From assembly GCF_000383855.1 (NCBI RefSeq), contig NZ_KB912877.1, positions 3,473,817 to 3,537,816 of the forward strand: DNA of 64,000 bases. Reading direction: 5' to 3'. Source of the stretch: Methylobacter marinus A45. GTDB lineage: Bacteria > Pseudomonadota > Gammaproteobacteria > Methylococcales > Methylomonadaceae. Under the pieces are notes generated by a model, which did no database searches, was not told the origin of the DNA, and saw only the letters and a list, made by a program, of their open reading frames with translations. Positions 39,392 to 48,211 of the stretch are shown piece by piece; within the stretch, counting starts at the first letter, position 1; every line of letters begins with the position of its first letter. The position numbers and the translations under genes are program-made.

Positions 39392-40482
39392 GCTTTTGGG
39401 ACAAAGGCCGGATGCCGGAAAGCGAAGCGACGGATCGGGAACAGGCCGGCGGCTGGAGCACGAGCAGGCTGCTGACCAAGCGGACGTTGATCGTGGTCGC
39501 GGCGATCGCGGCGCTGCTGCTGATGGTTTGGCAGGTGGCGCAGATTTTACTGCTGATTTTCGCGAGCATACTGCTGGCGCTGTTTTTGCGCTCCTTCGCA
39601 ATAACCATCAGTGAGCATACCGCCTTGACCGTTAATGCCTCCCTGATATTGGTCGTCTTGATTCTAGTGACAAGTTTCGTGGTGATCGGGGCAATGTACG
39701 GCCCCGATATCGCTGATGGTTTCTATCAGTTATCCCTGCAATTACCCGGCACGCTCGACAAGATGGAGCATAATCTCAAGCATTATGACTGGGGGCCGGC
39801 GTTTCTGGATACCCTGGCCCGGGCCGGGCGAGCCTTGACCGATCCCCGGCAGTTGGCGGGAATCGCCGGGATTTTTTCGACTGCGTTCGGAGGCATCGGC
39901 AGTACCCTGATCGTGCTGGTGCTCAGTCTTTATCTGGCCGCCGATCCAAAATCCTATATCGACAGTGCCGCGCGCCTGGTTGCCCAAGAGCGCAGAGCGC
40001 GGGTCTACGAGGCCTTCGAACGGCTCGGGCACGCGCTACGCTGGTGGTTGCTGAGCCGAATCGTCTCGGTAGTGGCAATTGGCATACTGACTTTTGTCGG
40101 GCTGTTGATACTAGGGATGCCGTTCGCTTTTATTCTAAGTCTGGTTGCCGCCGTTCTTAATTTCATTCCCCATATCGGGCCGATCATCGCGACTGTGCCC
40201 GCGGTCATGGTGGGCTTGACCGAGGGCGGATCAATGGTGCTGTATGTGTTTATTCTCTATGCGGTGATCCAGGCGCTGGAAAGCTATCTGATCACGCCTT
40301 ACATCCAGAAGCAGATGATATCCATCGCACCGGCCTGGTTGCTGGCAGCCCAGCTTGTGATGGGAGCCAGTTTCGGCATCCTGGGATTTTTGCTCGCGCC
40401 ACCGCTGGCGGTCGTGGTCATGGTGCTGGTGCAGATGCTGTATGTACGGGATGTGCTGGGCGAGCAGATGGAATTGCCCTGA
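39388..40482 (+). CDS. AI-2E-family (PerM/YhhT-like) membrane protein, copy 1
   Basis: This 364-residue protein has about seven or eight hydrophobic helices in the AI-2E family pattern: a helix pair near residues 32-70, a soluble middle (about 105-200), and C-terminal helices ending in LGFLLAPPLAVVVMVLVQMLYVRDVLG. Family members have been assigned autoinducer-2 export or ion antiport, so substrate cannot be stated. About 65-70% of residues appear shared with the next gene, indicating tandem duplication. Its start overlaps the stop of a 28-residue leader ORF. Confidence 0.88.
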   Translation: MSFWDKGRMPESEATDREQAGGWSTSRLLTKRTLIVVAAIAALLLMVWQVAQILLLIFASILLALFLRSFAITISEHTALTVNASLILVVLILVTSFVVIGAMYGPDIADGFYQLSLQLPGTLDKMEHNLKHYDWGPAFLDTLARAGRALTDPRQLAGIAGIFSTAFGGIGSTLIVLVLSLYLAADPKSYIDSAARLVAQERRARVYEAFERLGHALRWWLLSRIVSVVAIGILTFVGLLILGMPFAFILSLVAAVLNFIPHIGPIIATVPAVMVGLTEGGSMVLYVFILYAVIQALESYLITPYIQKQMISIAPAWLLAAQLVMGASFGILGFLLAPPLAVVVMVLVQMLYVRDVLGEQMELP

Positions 40483-40608
40483 GTGTGCTTTGGGCTGATC
40501 CGGTTTACCGGCCCGTTCCGCACCGCCTTGTTGGGGTATTTGTTGCATAGGGATAAGTCATTCAGCCGGTAAGCGGCGAAATCCATGTCTTATTGTTAAG
40601 GAGGAGCC

Positions 40609-40757
40609 ATGTCTGTAAAACGATTCGATTCGGAGGCACGCTTGCCCGGTCTTCAGCGGATAGTCGGGAAGAACAGGCAGCGGATGCTCACCAGCAGGTC
40701 CGAAGGCAAGGGGCGCATGACGCGCGGCATCCGGCTCGCCAGGGAGACGCGGTCATG
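40609..40757 (+). CDS. Leader ORF of about 49 residues overlapping the second AI-2E gene
   Basis: AAGGAGGAGCC precedes ATG; the ORF (MSVKRFDSEARLPGLQRI...) is Arg-rich and ends in TGA overlapping the downstream ATG at 40754. Its first residues match the start of the ferritin-like protein at 42226. It is out of frame with the AI-2E protein and may couple translation. Confidence 0.5.
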
Positions 40758-41858
40758 AGCACGGCGAATCAAGGCGGAACACCTGAAAGCCAGGCAATAG
40801 ACAGGGAAACGGCCGGGACGCACAGCGCGGGCGGGTTGCTGACCAAGCGGACGCTGATCGTGGTGGCCGCCGGCGCTGCGCTCATTGTGCTGCTGCTGAT
40901 GGTGTGGCAAGTGGTTCAGGTTGTGCTGCTGGTTTTCGCCAGCCTGTTGCTGGCGCTTTTTCTACGCACCCTGGCAAACTTCATCTGCCGCCATACGCCT
41001 CTGTCCGTGGCCTGGTCCCTGACCCTGGTGGTGCTGACATTGCTGGCGATTTTCGTGCTGATCCTGCTGTTGTACGGTCCCGATATCGCCGACGGCTTCT
41101 ATCAATTGTTCCGGCAATTGCCGTCGGCGCCGGAGCGGATACGCAACGCCCTGGCACAGTACGAGTGGGGGCCGGCGTTGATGGATACCTTGTCCCGGGC
41201 CACGAGCACCCTGACCGATCCCAAGCAACTGTCGCAAATCGCCGGGATTTTTTCGACCGCGTTCGGTGCCTTGGGCAGCCTTGCGGTCGTGATCGTGCTG
41301 GGCCTTTATTTCGCCGCTGATCCAAAAGTCTACATCAACGGGACGATGCGCCTGTTTCCCCAGGAGCGCAGGGCGCATGTCGGCGAAGCCCTGGAGCGGG
41401 TCGGGCATGCGCTTCGCTGGTGGTTGCTCGGCCGCATCATCGCCATGCTCGTTGTCGGGGTCCTGACCGGTATCGGACTGGCGGTACTGGGCGTGCCGTT
41501 CGCATTCATCCTGGGACTGGTTGCCGCTATCCTGGATTTCGTGCCTAACATCGGACCGCTCATCGCCGTCGTGCCGGCGGCGATGGTCGGGCTGTCCCAG
41601 GGAGGCGCGACGGCGCTGTACGTGCTCATCCTCTATTTCGTGGTGCAGAGTCTGGAAAGCTATCTGATTTCGCCGTTCATCCAGCAGCGGGTGGTTTCCC
41701 TGCCGCCGGCCCTGTTGCTGATCGCCCAGCTCATGCTGGGGGTGGGTTTCGGTATTTTGGGATTGCTGCTAGCTTCACCGCTGGCGGTTGTGGTCATGGT
41801 GCTGGTACAGATGCTGTATATGCGGGACGTGCTGGGCGAACAGGTGGATTTGCCCTGA
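40754..41858 (+). CDS. AI-2E-family (PerM/YhhT-like) membrane protein, copy 2
   Basis: This 368-residue protein parallels copy 1 throughout (LLTKRTLIVVAA, LYGPDIADGFYQL, VLGEQVDLP at the end). The reading frame is open further upstream, but the ATG at 40754, coupled to the leader-ORF stop in the same way as copy 1, is preferred. Several helices and the conserved C-terminal half fit the AI-2E family; transported substrate unknown. The pair is followed by ferritin-like genes in an apparent stress cluster. Confidence 0.88.
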
Positions 41859-42225
41859 CGCGGTCTTTGTACCTTGGGCGGACCGAAAGGTCATAAATAC
41901 AGTCAGCCGCCAGCTTTTCAGCAAGGCGCGCCGCAGCGCGCTTCATCATTGGCTTTCGCCTTAATGCCCGCATTTTCGCGGCAATCTGTCTAAGTATTTA
42001 CCCGACTGCCCCGGTTTATCCCCGTATGATATGTTTATAAATTATGGAGAAATCATGATGTGCGTAGTCCACGGATCGGTCGAGATACTTAAAAAACAAC
42101 TCAGCTGCCTGGGCCAGTATTCAGCGGATACGCCATGATAATATTTGGACGATAAGGAGCACAATGGAACCACGTCCACTTAGCAAGTAACCGTGAATTT
42201 TTTCCTTAATTGTTAAGGAGGCATT
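41859..42225. other. Intergenic region before the ferritin-like genes
   Basis: It holds one possible 27-codon ORF (42055-42138, preceded by GGAGAAATC) and, near 42025-42050, an AT-rich segment with TATAAA-like boxes. No terminator is obvious after the AI-2E gene. Confidence 0.4.
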
Positions 42226-43389
42226 ATGTCTGTCAATCTATTCGATTCGAAGGGTGTTTCCCTGGACAAGCAACGGATGACTTGGAAGGATATGGTTCAA
42301 CCTCCCATCAGCAAACTTGATGATGAGGCCTTTACACGGGTGAGGATCATCCTCACCAATGGACTTGAAGTGGAAGCACTGCGCTTCCAGCACCTGTGCG
42401 CACGCATGAACAAAGACCTGCAGGTGCCGCTGGCGAAAGTCCGGCGCGTCGAGCAGCATCAGCAAACGACCATTAACTGGCTTATCTCGTCCGATCATTC
42501 GCCGCTGGAAACCACCATCGCTTATGAACAGGTCGCCGTCGAGGTTACGGCCGCGGTGGCGCAAACCGAGCCCGATCCTTATCTGGCCCAGGTCTACCGG
42601 TTCGGGCTGCTGGAGGACTTCGACCATCTTTATCGTTACTCGGCGCTGCTCGACCGCCTGGAAGGCAAGGATGCGAACAACATCCTGCAGTCCCACACCG
42701 ATATCATTCCGGGCCGGCCCACCATAGACGAACACCGGGCGCCCGAGAACGATCTGCGCGAGCATTACGACCGCGCCACGGCGGATACGATCAGCAAGCT
42801 GCACGCCACAACCATCATGGCCGCCGAGTATCAGACCCATGACTACTACGCCAATATCGGGCCGACTTATGCGGACCCTGTCGCGCGCCAGTTGTATGCC
42901 GAGATCGCCTCGATCGAGGAGCAGCATGTCACGCAATATGAATCCATCATCGACCCTAGCGAAACCTGGCTGGAAAAATGGCTGATCCATGAGGCGACCG
43001 AAGTCTATAACTACTACAGCTGCGTGGAACAGGAGACGAACCCCCGCATCAAGGCGATCTGGGAACGCTTCCTGGATTATGAACTCGGGCACTTCGCCTA
43101 CGTGTCGGAACTGTTCAAGCAATACGAGCGCCGGGATCCGGCCGAGATCATTTCGCAAACACTGCCCGATCCGATGCCGTTCGAAAGCAACCGCGACTTC
43201 GTGCGCCAGACGCTCAACCAGGAAGTGGACATGCGCACCAGCGGCACCCAGTTCGTCGACAAAGCCCAGGAAGACCAGGCATCGCTGGATTATCGCCAGC
43301 ATGTCAATTCAGGCGGTTCGCCTTCTGAATCGGTCGCGGAAGGCTACCAGTGGATGCCGGGCACCGAACTGAACCGCAAAGTCGCTTAA
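42226..43389 (+). CDS. Ferritin-like diiron protein with two four-helix modules
   Basis: The 387-residue protein has a C-terminal ferritin-like module with a full diiron ligand set: Glu201, E231xxH234 (EEQH), Glu259 and E286xxH289 (ELGH). The N-terminal half (about 30-145) looks like a second, degenerate four-helix module (Glu50, Glu76-Gln-His78, Glu101, D131xxH134). Function is unproven; rubrerythrin-like peroxide or oxygen protection or iron handling is plausible. AAGGAGGCATT gives a strong ribosome-binding site. It is followed after 26 nt by another ferritin-like gene. Confidence 0.8.
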   Translation: MSVNLFDSKGVSLDKQRMTWKDMVQPPISKLDDEAFTRVRIILTNGLEVEALRFQHLCARMNKDLQVPLAKVRRVEQHQQTTINWLISSDHSPLETTIAYEQVAVEVTAAVAQTEPDPYLAQVYRFGLLEDFDHLYRYSALLDRLEGKDANNILQSHTDIIPGRPTIDEHRAPENDLREHYDRATADTISKLHATTIMAAEYQTHDYYANIGPTYADPVARQLYAEIASIEEQHVTQYESIIDPSETWLEKWLIHEATEVYNYYSCVEQETNPRIKAIWERFLDYELGHFAYVSELFKQYERRDPAEIISQTLPDPMPFESNRDFVRQTLNQEVDMRTSGTQFVDKAQEDQASLDYRQHVNSGGSPSESVAEGYQWMPGTELNRKVA

Positions 43390-43415
43390 TCACCGAATTA
43401 TCCAGGAGTTGAACA

Positions 43416-44147
43416 ATGAATCAACCAGTTGAAATGAGCATGAGAAACCGAACCGGCATCGACCGCTCGCCGGCCGACAGCCAGAAAATGATCGATGCGG
43501 CCAATGCCTATATGCCGAGTTCCAAGGGCAATGGCTCGGCGCTGATGGATATGGAGTCCGGTTATATTCAGGAAGCCGAGCCAGTGGGCACGGTGGCTAT
43601 TCCCGGCACGCTGAAAGGCGCGGCCCAGGCCACCATACAGATGCTGGCCGGTAGAAATGCCGAGGTCCTGGTCGACAAACTGGGCGAGCGCCTGGCCTTC
43701 GAGCGGACGGGCACGCGACTGTACGATTATTTCATCAACAAGTGTGAGACCATGCATTGCGAGGCGCCGATTTCCATCGATACGCTCAAGCGTTTCCGGC
43801 ATGAGGAAGCCCAGCACTTCAGGCTGGTTGCCAACGCTTTGGAGACCCTGGGGGCCGATTCCACCTCGCAGACGCCGGGAGCCGATGTCAGCGCCGTAGC
43901 GTCCAGCGGCGTGCTTCAGGTACTGAGTGATCCGCGCACATCGGTGGACCAATCCCTGGAAGTCATGCTTAATGCCGAGCTTGTGGACAATGCCGGCTGG
44001 GATCTGCTGGTCAAGCTGGCCGATGAAATGGGGCTGGAAGACATGGCGAAGGATTTTCAAGTGGCGTTGAACGAGGAGGACGAGCATCTGATGGAAATAA
44101 GGCAGTGGTACGAGCAATGCACTCTGAAACAGGCGGGGGCGATATAA
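43416..44147 (+). CDS. Ferritin-like diiron protein
   Basis: The 243-residue protein carries Glu96, E131xxH134 (EEAQH), Glu188 and E221xxH224 (EDEH), the complete ExxH pattern of a diiron four-helix bundle. The first 60 residues are polar and probably flexible. CAGGAGTTGAACA precedes the ATG. Cotranscription with the upstream ferritin-like gene is likely. The reaction is unknown; oxidative-stress protection is the best guess from family and context. Confidence 0.78.
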   Translation: MNQPVEMSMRNRTGIDRSPADSQKMIDAANAYMPSSKGNGSALMDMESGYIQEAEPVGTVAIPGTLKGAAQATIQMLAGRNAEVLVDKLGERLAFERTGTRLYDYFINKCETMHCEAPISIDTLKRFRHEEAQHFRLVANALETLGADSTSQTPGADVSAVASSGVLQVLSDPRTSVDQSLEVMLNAELVDNAGWDLLVKLADEMGLEDMAKDFQVALNEEDEHLMEIRQWYEQCTLKQAGAI

Positions 44148-44298
44148 AAGCAGGTCGCCCCGGGCTTGCAATGACCTGCTGAAGCGTAGTTTTTGTAACA
44201 CAAATCCATGAAGACCACGAGGAACACGTTGGTCTTCATGACTATAATGCCGTGGCGGTTAAGCCCAGCGCCAACGGGTGTCCTCGGGAACAGGCTAT

Positions 44299-44652
44299 AT
44301 GGCAGAGTTCGTAAAACGGATGGGCGAATGGTGCGCGATGGTCATCGAAGCGGTCGGCGTCGGGCTTATTGTGGTGCTGGCGATCTATGCGCTGACCCTA
44401 GCGGTATTCCAGCTTCTTTCCAAGCGACGTGATACGGATAGCATTTATCGCGATCTACGCCAGCGTCTGGGGCGCGGCATCCTGTTGGGCCTGGAGCTTT
44501 TTGTCGCGGCCGATGTCATTTACTCCGTGGTCGTGGACGTCACATTTGAAACGGTGGGTGTCTTATCCATCATCATGCTTATACGCACATTTCTCAGTTT
44601 TTCGCTGGAAGTGGAGTTGAACGGCCGCTGGCCTTGGCAGAACAAGGACTGA
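44299..44652 (+). CDS. DUF1622 family membrane protein
   Basis: The 117-residue protein has three hydrophobic helices (about 12-35, 50-75, 80-100), with FVAADVIYSVVVDVTFETVG typical of DUF1622. The ATG at 44299 is used; a GTG seven codons upstream is in frame. Function of the family is unknown. It lies in the same direction behind the ferritin-like pair. Confidence 0.82.
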   Translation: MAEFVKRMGEWCAMVIEAVGVGLIVVLAIYALTLAVFQLLSKRRDTDSIYRDLRQRLGRGILLGLELFVAADVIYSVVVDVTFETVGVLSIIMLIRTFLSFSLEVELNGRWPWQNKD

Positions 44653-44687
44653 CACGCCAATGAAACGCCGCGCTGTTTCTGATAAAG

Positions 44688-45221
44688 CTATTGTTTATGC
44701 TTATGATGCTCGATGCCATGATGCATGCCCGGCATGGCATCAGGTCCGTGATCGCTAAGTTGTGCATCGAACCATTGGTGGACGGCGGTGATTAGCGACG
44801 GGTCCTGGGTGGAGTAAGTAATTTCAGCGCCATCGGGCAACTCCTTGTACCGAACAAGAATCTGGCCCGGTTTGGCGGCGCGTAATGCTGCCAGCCCCGG
44901 CATGTCCCGACCATGAATAGCTTCAGGCTTGGAGAAGTCGCCATGAGCGAATTCCTTGGCAATCTGCTTCAGATGCTGCCGAATCAGCTCGATTTGCCTG
45001 CTGTCGCGCGGGTCTTTGACGATGACTTGTTGCACGCCGCCGGTTTCGGTCTTGGTGAAAATATGCTGTGTTTGCCCGAGGTCAAAAGACATGACCTGCT
45101 TGCCGCGCTCGGTAATTTCCTGCAGTCGTTCCGGGCTCGCTGTTTGCGCGCAAACTGTCTGGCTGAGTATCAAGCCGAGTAACGCCGGAGCAAGAACAGT
45201 GATGCTGTTGCTATGATGCAT
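44688..45221 (-). CDS. Periplasmic protein with His-rich C-terminus, unknown function
   Basis: This protein of about 177 residues starts at ATG 45221 with GGAGACTCTT upstream, giving a clean signal peptide (MHHSNSITVLAPALLGLILS...VCAQ). The mature part is mixed alpha/beta and ends in MPGMHHGIEHHKHKQ, a likely metal-binding tail rich in His and Met. No catalytic motif is evident. Copper or iron binding is inference from composition only. Confidence 0.7.
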   Translation of the reverse strand: MHHSNSITVLAPALLGLILSQTVCAQTASPERLQEITERGKQVMSFDLGQTQHIFTKTETGGVQQVIVKDPRDSRQIELIRQHLKQIAKEFAHGDFSKPEAIHGRDMPGLAALRAAKPGQILVRYKELPDGAEITYSTQDPSLITAVHQWFDAQLSDHGPDAMPGMHHGIEHHKHKQ

Positions 45222-45582
45222 AAGAGTCTCCATAAAACCGTGCGGGTTAGAACAATGATTAACGCTGAAAATCAAGGATTTGAATGATTTTATACAGCAT
45301 GATAACGGATGAGTGCATTATTTTCTTCATAATTTATAACCGTTTAGGATTAACCGCTCACGGGGCGACAAGCTCACCACGAACGAATAGACAGTACTTG
45401 CAGCTTATCGAAGGACTCAGCGCAAACGGCTGCCATCACGCCCGTTTTCCTGCTATGTGTGATATCGCACTGAAGCGGCATCGCCATCGTCTTATGCTCT
45501 TCAGCCATATGACAAAAATTATTCCATTGTTACGCCCTAAGAGTGAGTGGCGGCGTAGCGGTTTATTTTCCAGGAGAGAGCG
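45222..45582. other. Divergent intergenic region before wrbA
   Basis: About 360 bp. An open frame at 45284-45586 is present but has poor composition, no good ribosome-binding site and overlaps the wrbA start, so it is not called as a gene. Confidence 0.45.
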
Positions 45583-46191
45583 ATGACCAAAGTGCTTGTA
45601 CTGTATTACTCATCCTATGGACATATCGAGCGCATGGCCGAGGCCGTGGCCGAAGGCGCGCGCGAGACCGGCGCCGAAACGGCCATCAAACGCGTGCCCG
45701 AACTGGTGCCTGAAGAGGTCGCGCGCAAATCCGGTTATAAAATGGATCAGCCCGCGCCGATCGCAACGGTCGAGGAACTGCCCGAGTACGACGCCATCAT
45801 TTTCGGCACCGGTACGCGCTACGGCAACATGTCGGCACAGATGAAGAGCTTCATCGACAGGACCGGATCGCTCTGGATGAACGGCTCGCTGGTCGGCAAG
45901 GTCGGCTCGGTGTTCACTTCAACGGCCACGCAGCACGGCGGCCAGGAATCGACCATCCTGACTTTTCATCCAGTGCTTTTGCACCTGGGCTTCATCATCG
46001 TCGGCCTGCCTTATGCCTTTCAGGGACAGATGGGTACCGATGAAGTGATGGGCAATTCCCCTTACGGCGCCTCGACCATCGCCGGCGGAGACGGCAGCCG
46101 CTGGCCCTCGGAAGTGGAACTGGAGGGCGCCCGCTACCAGGGCCGCCATGTGGCGCGGATCGCGGCCAGGCAATGCGCGGGCGGGGGTTAA
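45583..46191 (+). CDS. wrbA: NAD(P)H:quinone oxidoreductase, WrbA type
   Basis: The 202-residue flavodoxin-like protein has FMN-binding [17 protein letters not shown] at the start, [21 protein letters not shown] in the middle and [13 protein letters not shown]. It catalyses two-electron quinone reduction, avoiding semiquinone radicals, in the cytosol. AGGAGAGAGCG precedes the ATG. It fits the oxidative-stress character of the surrounding genes. Confidence 0.95.
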   Translation: MTKVLVLYYSSYGHIERMAEAVAEGARETGAETAIKRVPELVPEEVARKSGYKMDQPAPIATVEELPEYDAIIFGTGTRYGNMSAQMKSFIDRTGSLWMNGSLVGKVGSVFTSTATQHGGQESTILTFHPVLLHLGFIIVGLPYAFQGQMGTDEVMGNSPYGASTIAGGDGSRWPSEVELEGARYQGRHVARIAARQCAGGG

Positions 46192-46220
46192 AGCACGGCG
46201 GATCTCATTCCCGCGCTCCC

Positions 46221-46429
46221 GAGACTGTGAAAGTATTCAATTTAAAGGATTTAACCACGAAGGACACGGAGAGCACGAAGTTTTAAGCTTTTGATTAACT
46301 TAAATTTTTCTTCGTGTCCTCGGCAACTGCTCCTGCGTTGCTCTACCTCCTGCATCCCTGCAGTCGTTCGTGATCTTCGTGGTGAATAAGGCTTTTTATG
46401 ACGTTTTTCACTAATTCTTTCACACTCTC
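46221..46429 (+). mobile_element. MITE B, copy 2 (209 bp), with TCCC target duplication
   Basis: The left end GAGACTGTGAAAG is identical to copy 1 and the right end is CTTTCACACTCTC. TCCC at 46217-46220 is repeated at 46430-46433. The interior is highly similar to 38720-38930 (for example CAATTTAAAGGATTTAACCA and GACGTTTTTCACTAATTC). It lacks the copy 1 insert but has its own insert at 46321-46366. There is no transposase. Confidence 0.88.
46321..46366 (+). mobile_element. Mini-element of about 46 bp nested in MITE B copy 2
   Basis: Absent from MITE copy 1 at this position. In reverse complement it reads CGACTGCAGGGATGCAGG then AGGTAGAGCAACGC, parallel to CGCCTCCAAGGATGGAGGCG then GTAGAATTGCG in copy 1. 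Stem bases differ in a compensating way (CTGCA/TGCAG against CCTCCA/TGGAGG). Confidence 0.7.
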
Positions 46430-46484
46430 TCCCGCGTGGGAATGCATACCGGGCTCCAAGAGCGACACAATTTCCCCCTCCTGC

Positions 46485-48119
46485 CTAAACCCGCTTGCCA
46501 AGATGCTCGGCCAGGCCCCGCATGGCGGCGGATGGATCATCCGGCGACAGGTGCACATTGATGAGGCTGGGCGATGATCGCTGTGCCAAAGCCTGATTCA
46601 GGCAATCCTCGAATTCATCCTCGGTGCTGGCCGCGTAGCCTGTCAATGGCCCGAACAGCTCGCCCAGGCGTTCGAATTGCCAGGCGGGAATATCGTTGAA
46701 CGGGCCGTCGAGAATATAGCGTTCGGTACTGTAGCCCTTGTTGTTGAACACGATCACGATCGGATTGAGTCCCAAATGCGCTATCGTCGACAGTTCGGTG
46801 CCGGTCATCTGGAAGGCGCCGTCGCCGACCAGCACCAGCGTGCGGCGTGTGGGGCGGGCGATCTGCGCGCCGAGCGCGGCGGGAACGGCGAAGCCCATGG
46901 AGGTGTAATAGGCCGAGGCCAGGAATTCACTGTTTTCATGCACTCTCAGGTCGATCGCGGAAAACAGGCAATCGCCGACATCACTGACGACGACCATGTC
47001 GGGCGTCAGGAAGCGGTTCAGCCGGGCAATAAGCCGGATGATTTTCATCGGCTGGCCCTTGACGGGAAAATCGAATGCCGCGGGTTTCGCCGCGACTGCG
47101 GGGCCTGTCTGGGGGCGGGGCGTCATCCGCTCGTTCAGCATGCTGACGAAATCGCGCAGCAGTACCTGCGGATAACGGTGATGATGAATAATGACCTCGT
47201 CCTGGCTGGCGCGTATGATCCGGTTGGCATCGAGCCTGGCGGTAAAAATGCCCAGATCGACGTCATTCAATGTGACTCCCAGCATCAACAGGAAATCGGC
47301 CTGTTCCACGCGGTCGCGGGCCAGGGGCGAGCCCATCGCGCCTTCATAAATGCCCAGATAGCAGGGATGGCGTTCGCCCAGCACCGACTTGCCGGTCAGC
47401 GTTGCCGCGACCGGCAGATGCGTTTTGTCGACCAGGCTCAACAGTTGGTCCTGCAGGCCGCGCCGGTGCAGTTCGACACCGGCGACCAGCACCGGCGAGG
47501 CGGCCTCGTCCAGCAATTGCAAGGCTTCCTCCACGGCTTCGTTAAGCGATGCGGCATCGCTGGCGGGGGCGGGCAGCGATTCCGAGGGGATTGGATAACC
47601 CTCGGTGTCCACGCGATCGCGCGGCAGTTCGATGTAAACGGGCTTGCAATGTTCGCGGGCCGCGGCCAGCACGCGGTCGATCTGGCGGAAGGCCGTATAG
47701 GGATCGTCCAGGACCGCGACGGCGCAGGTGATGCGTTCGAATATTTCACGCTGAAGCCGGAACGGGCCGAAGCGGTGGTGCAGCAGCGGATGCTCGCGCC
47801 GTTCCTTAATGCCCGGTGCGCCGCTGATGACGACTATCGGCGATGATTCGGCATGAGCGCCGGCGACCGCGTTGACGACATTCAGGGCGCCGACGCCGTA
47901 GGTGACCGCCATTGCCCCAAGCCCGCGACAGCGGGCATAAGCATCGGTTGCGAAAGCGGCGGTATCCTCACGGGTGGTGCCGATATGCTGGACCGGGCTT
48001 TCCGACAGTTGCTGGTAAAAGCGCAGGATATAATCGCCCGGTACGCCGAAGATATGATGCACTCCCGACTCGTACAGGCGGGTCAAGAGGTAGTGGCCGA
48101 TGGATGGATTCGATGACAT
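46485..48119 (-). CDS. Pyruvate/indolepyruvate decarboxylase-like ThDP enzyme
   Basis: The 544-residue thiamine-diphosphate 2-oxoacid decarboxylase has FGVPGDY (Asp29), catalytic Glu51 (TTREDTAAFATDAYAR) and His114-His115 (LLHH). These correspond in position to yeast pyruvate decarboxylase Glu51 and His114/His115. The cofactor motif is GDGAFQMTGTE...NNKGY. It should decarboxylate a 2-oxoacid to an aldehyde; pyruvate, phenylpyruvate or indolepyruvate cannot be told apart here. AAGGAGGTACG precedes the ATG. It lies alone on the minus strand, downstream of MITE copy 2. Confidence 0.85.
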   Translation of the reverse strand: MSSNPSIGHYLLTRLYESGVHHIFGVPGDYILRFYQQLSESPVQHIGTTREDTAAFATDAYARCRGLGAMAVTYGVGALNVVNAVAGAHAESSPIVVISGAPGIKERREHPLLHHRFGPFRLQREIFERITCAVAVLDDPYTAFRQIDRVLAAAREHCKPVYIELPRDRVDTEGYPIPSESLPAPASDAASLNEAVEEALQLLDEAASPVLVAGVELHRRGLQDQLLSLVDKTHLPVAATLTGKSVLGERHPCYLGIYEGAMGSPLARDRVEQADFLLMLGVTLNDVDLGIFTARLDANRIIRASQDEVIIHHHRYPQVLLRDFVSMLNERMTPRPQTGPAVAAKPAAFDFPVKGQPMKIIRLIARLNRFLTPDMVVVSDVGDCLFSAIDLRVHENSEFLASAYYTSMGFAVPAALGAQIARPTRRTLVLVGDGAFQMTGTELSTIAHLGLNPIVIVFNNKGYSTERYILDGPFNDIPAWQFERLGELFGPLTGYAASTEDEFEDCLNQALAQRSSPSLINVHLSPDDPSAAMRGLAEHLGKRV

Positions 48120-48211
48120 GAGAGCGTACCTCCTTGGATTAACGGGGTCCGCCTATGGCGAATGCGGACGATTTTTATTTCATACCGTGATTTTGTGGCA
48201 TTGTGACTGAA

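Noticed and set aside
45284..45586. 100-codon open frame before wrbA
   Set aside because: No ribosome-binding site, composition unlike neighbouring proteins, and its end overlaps the wrbA start; probably chance.
46677..47846. Plus-strand open frame of 389 codons opposite the decarboxylase gene
   Set aside because: It lies fully within a well-supported ThDP enzyme on the other strand and lacks motifs.
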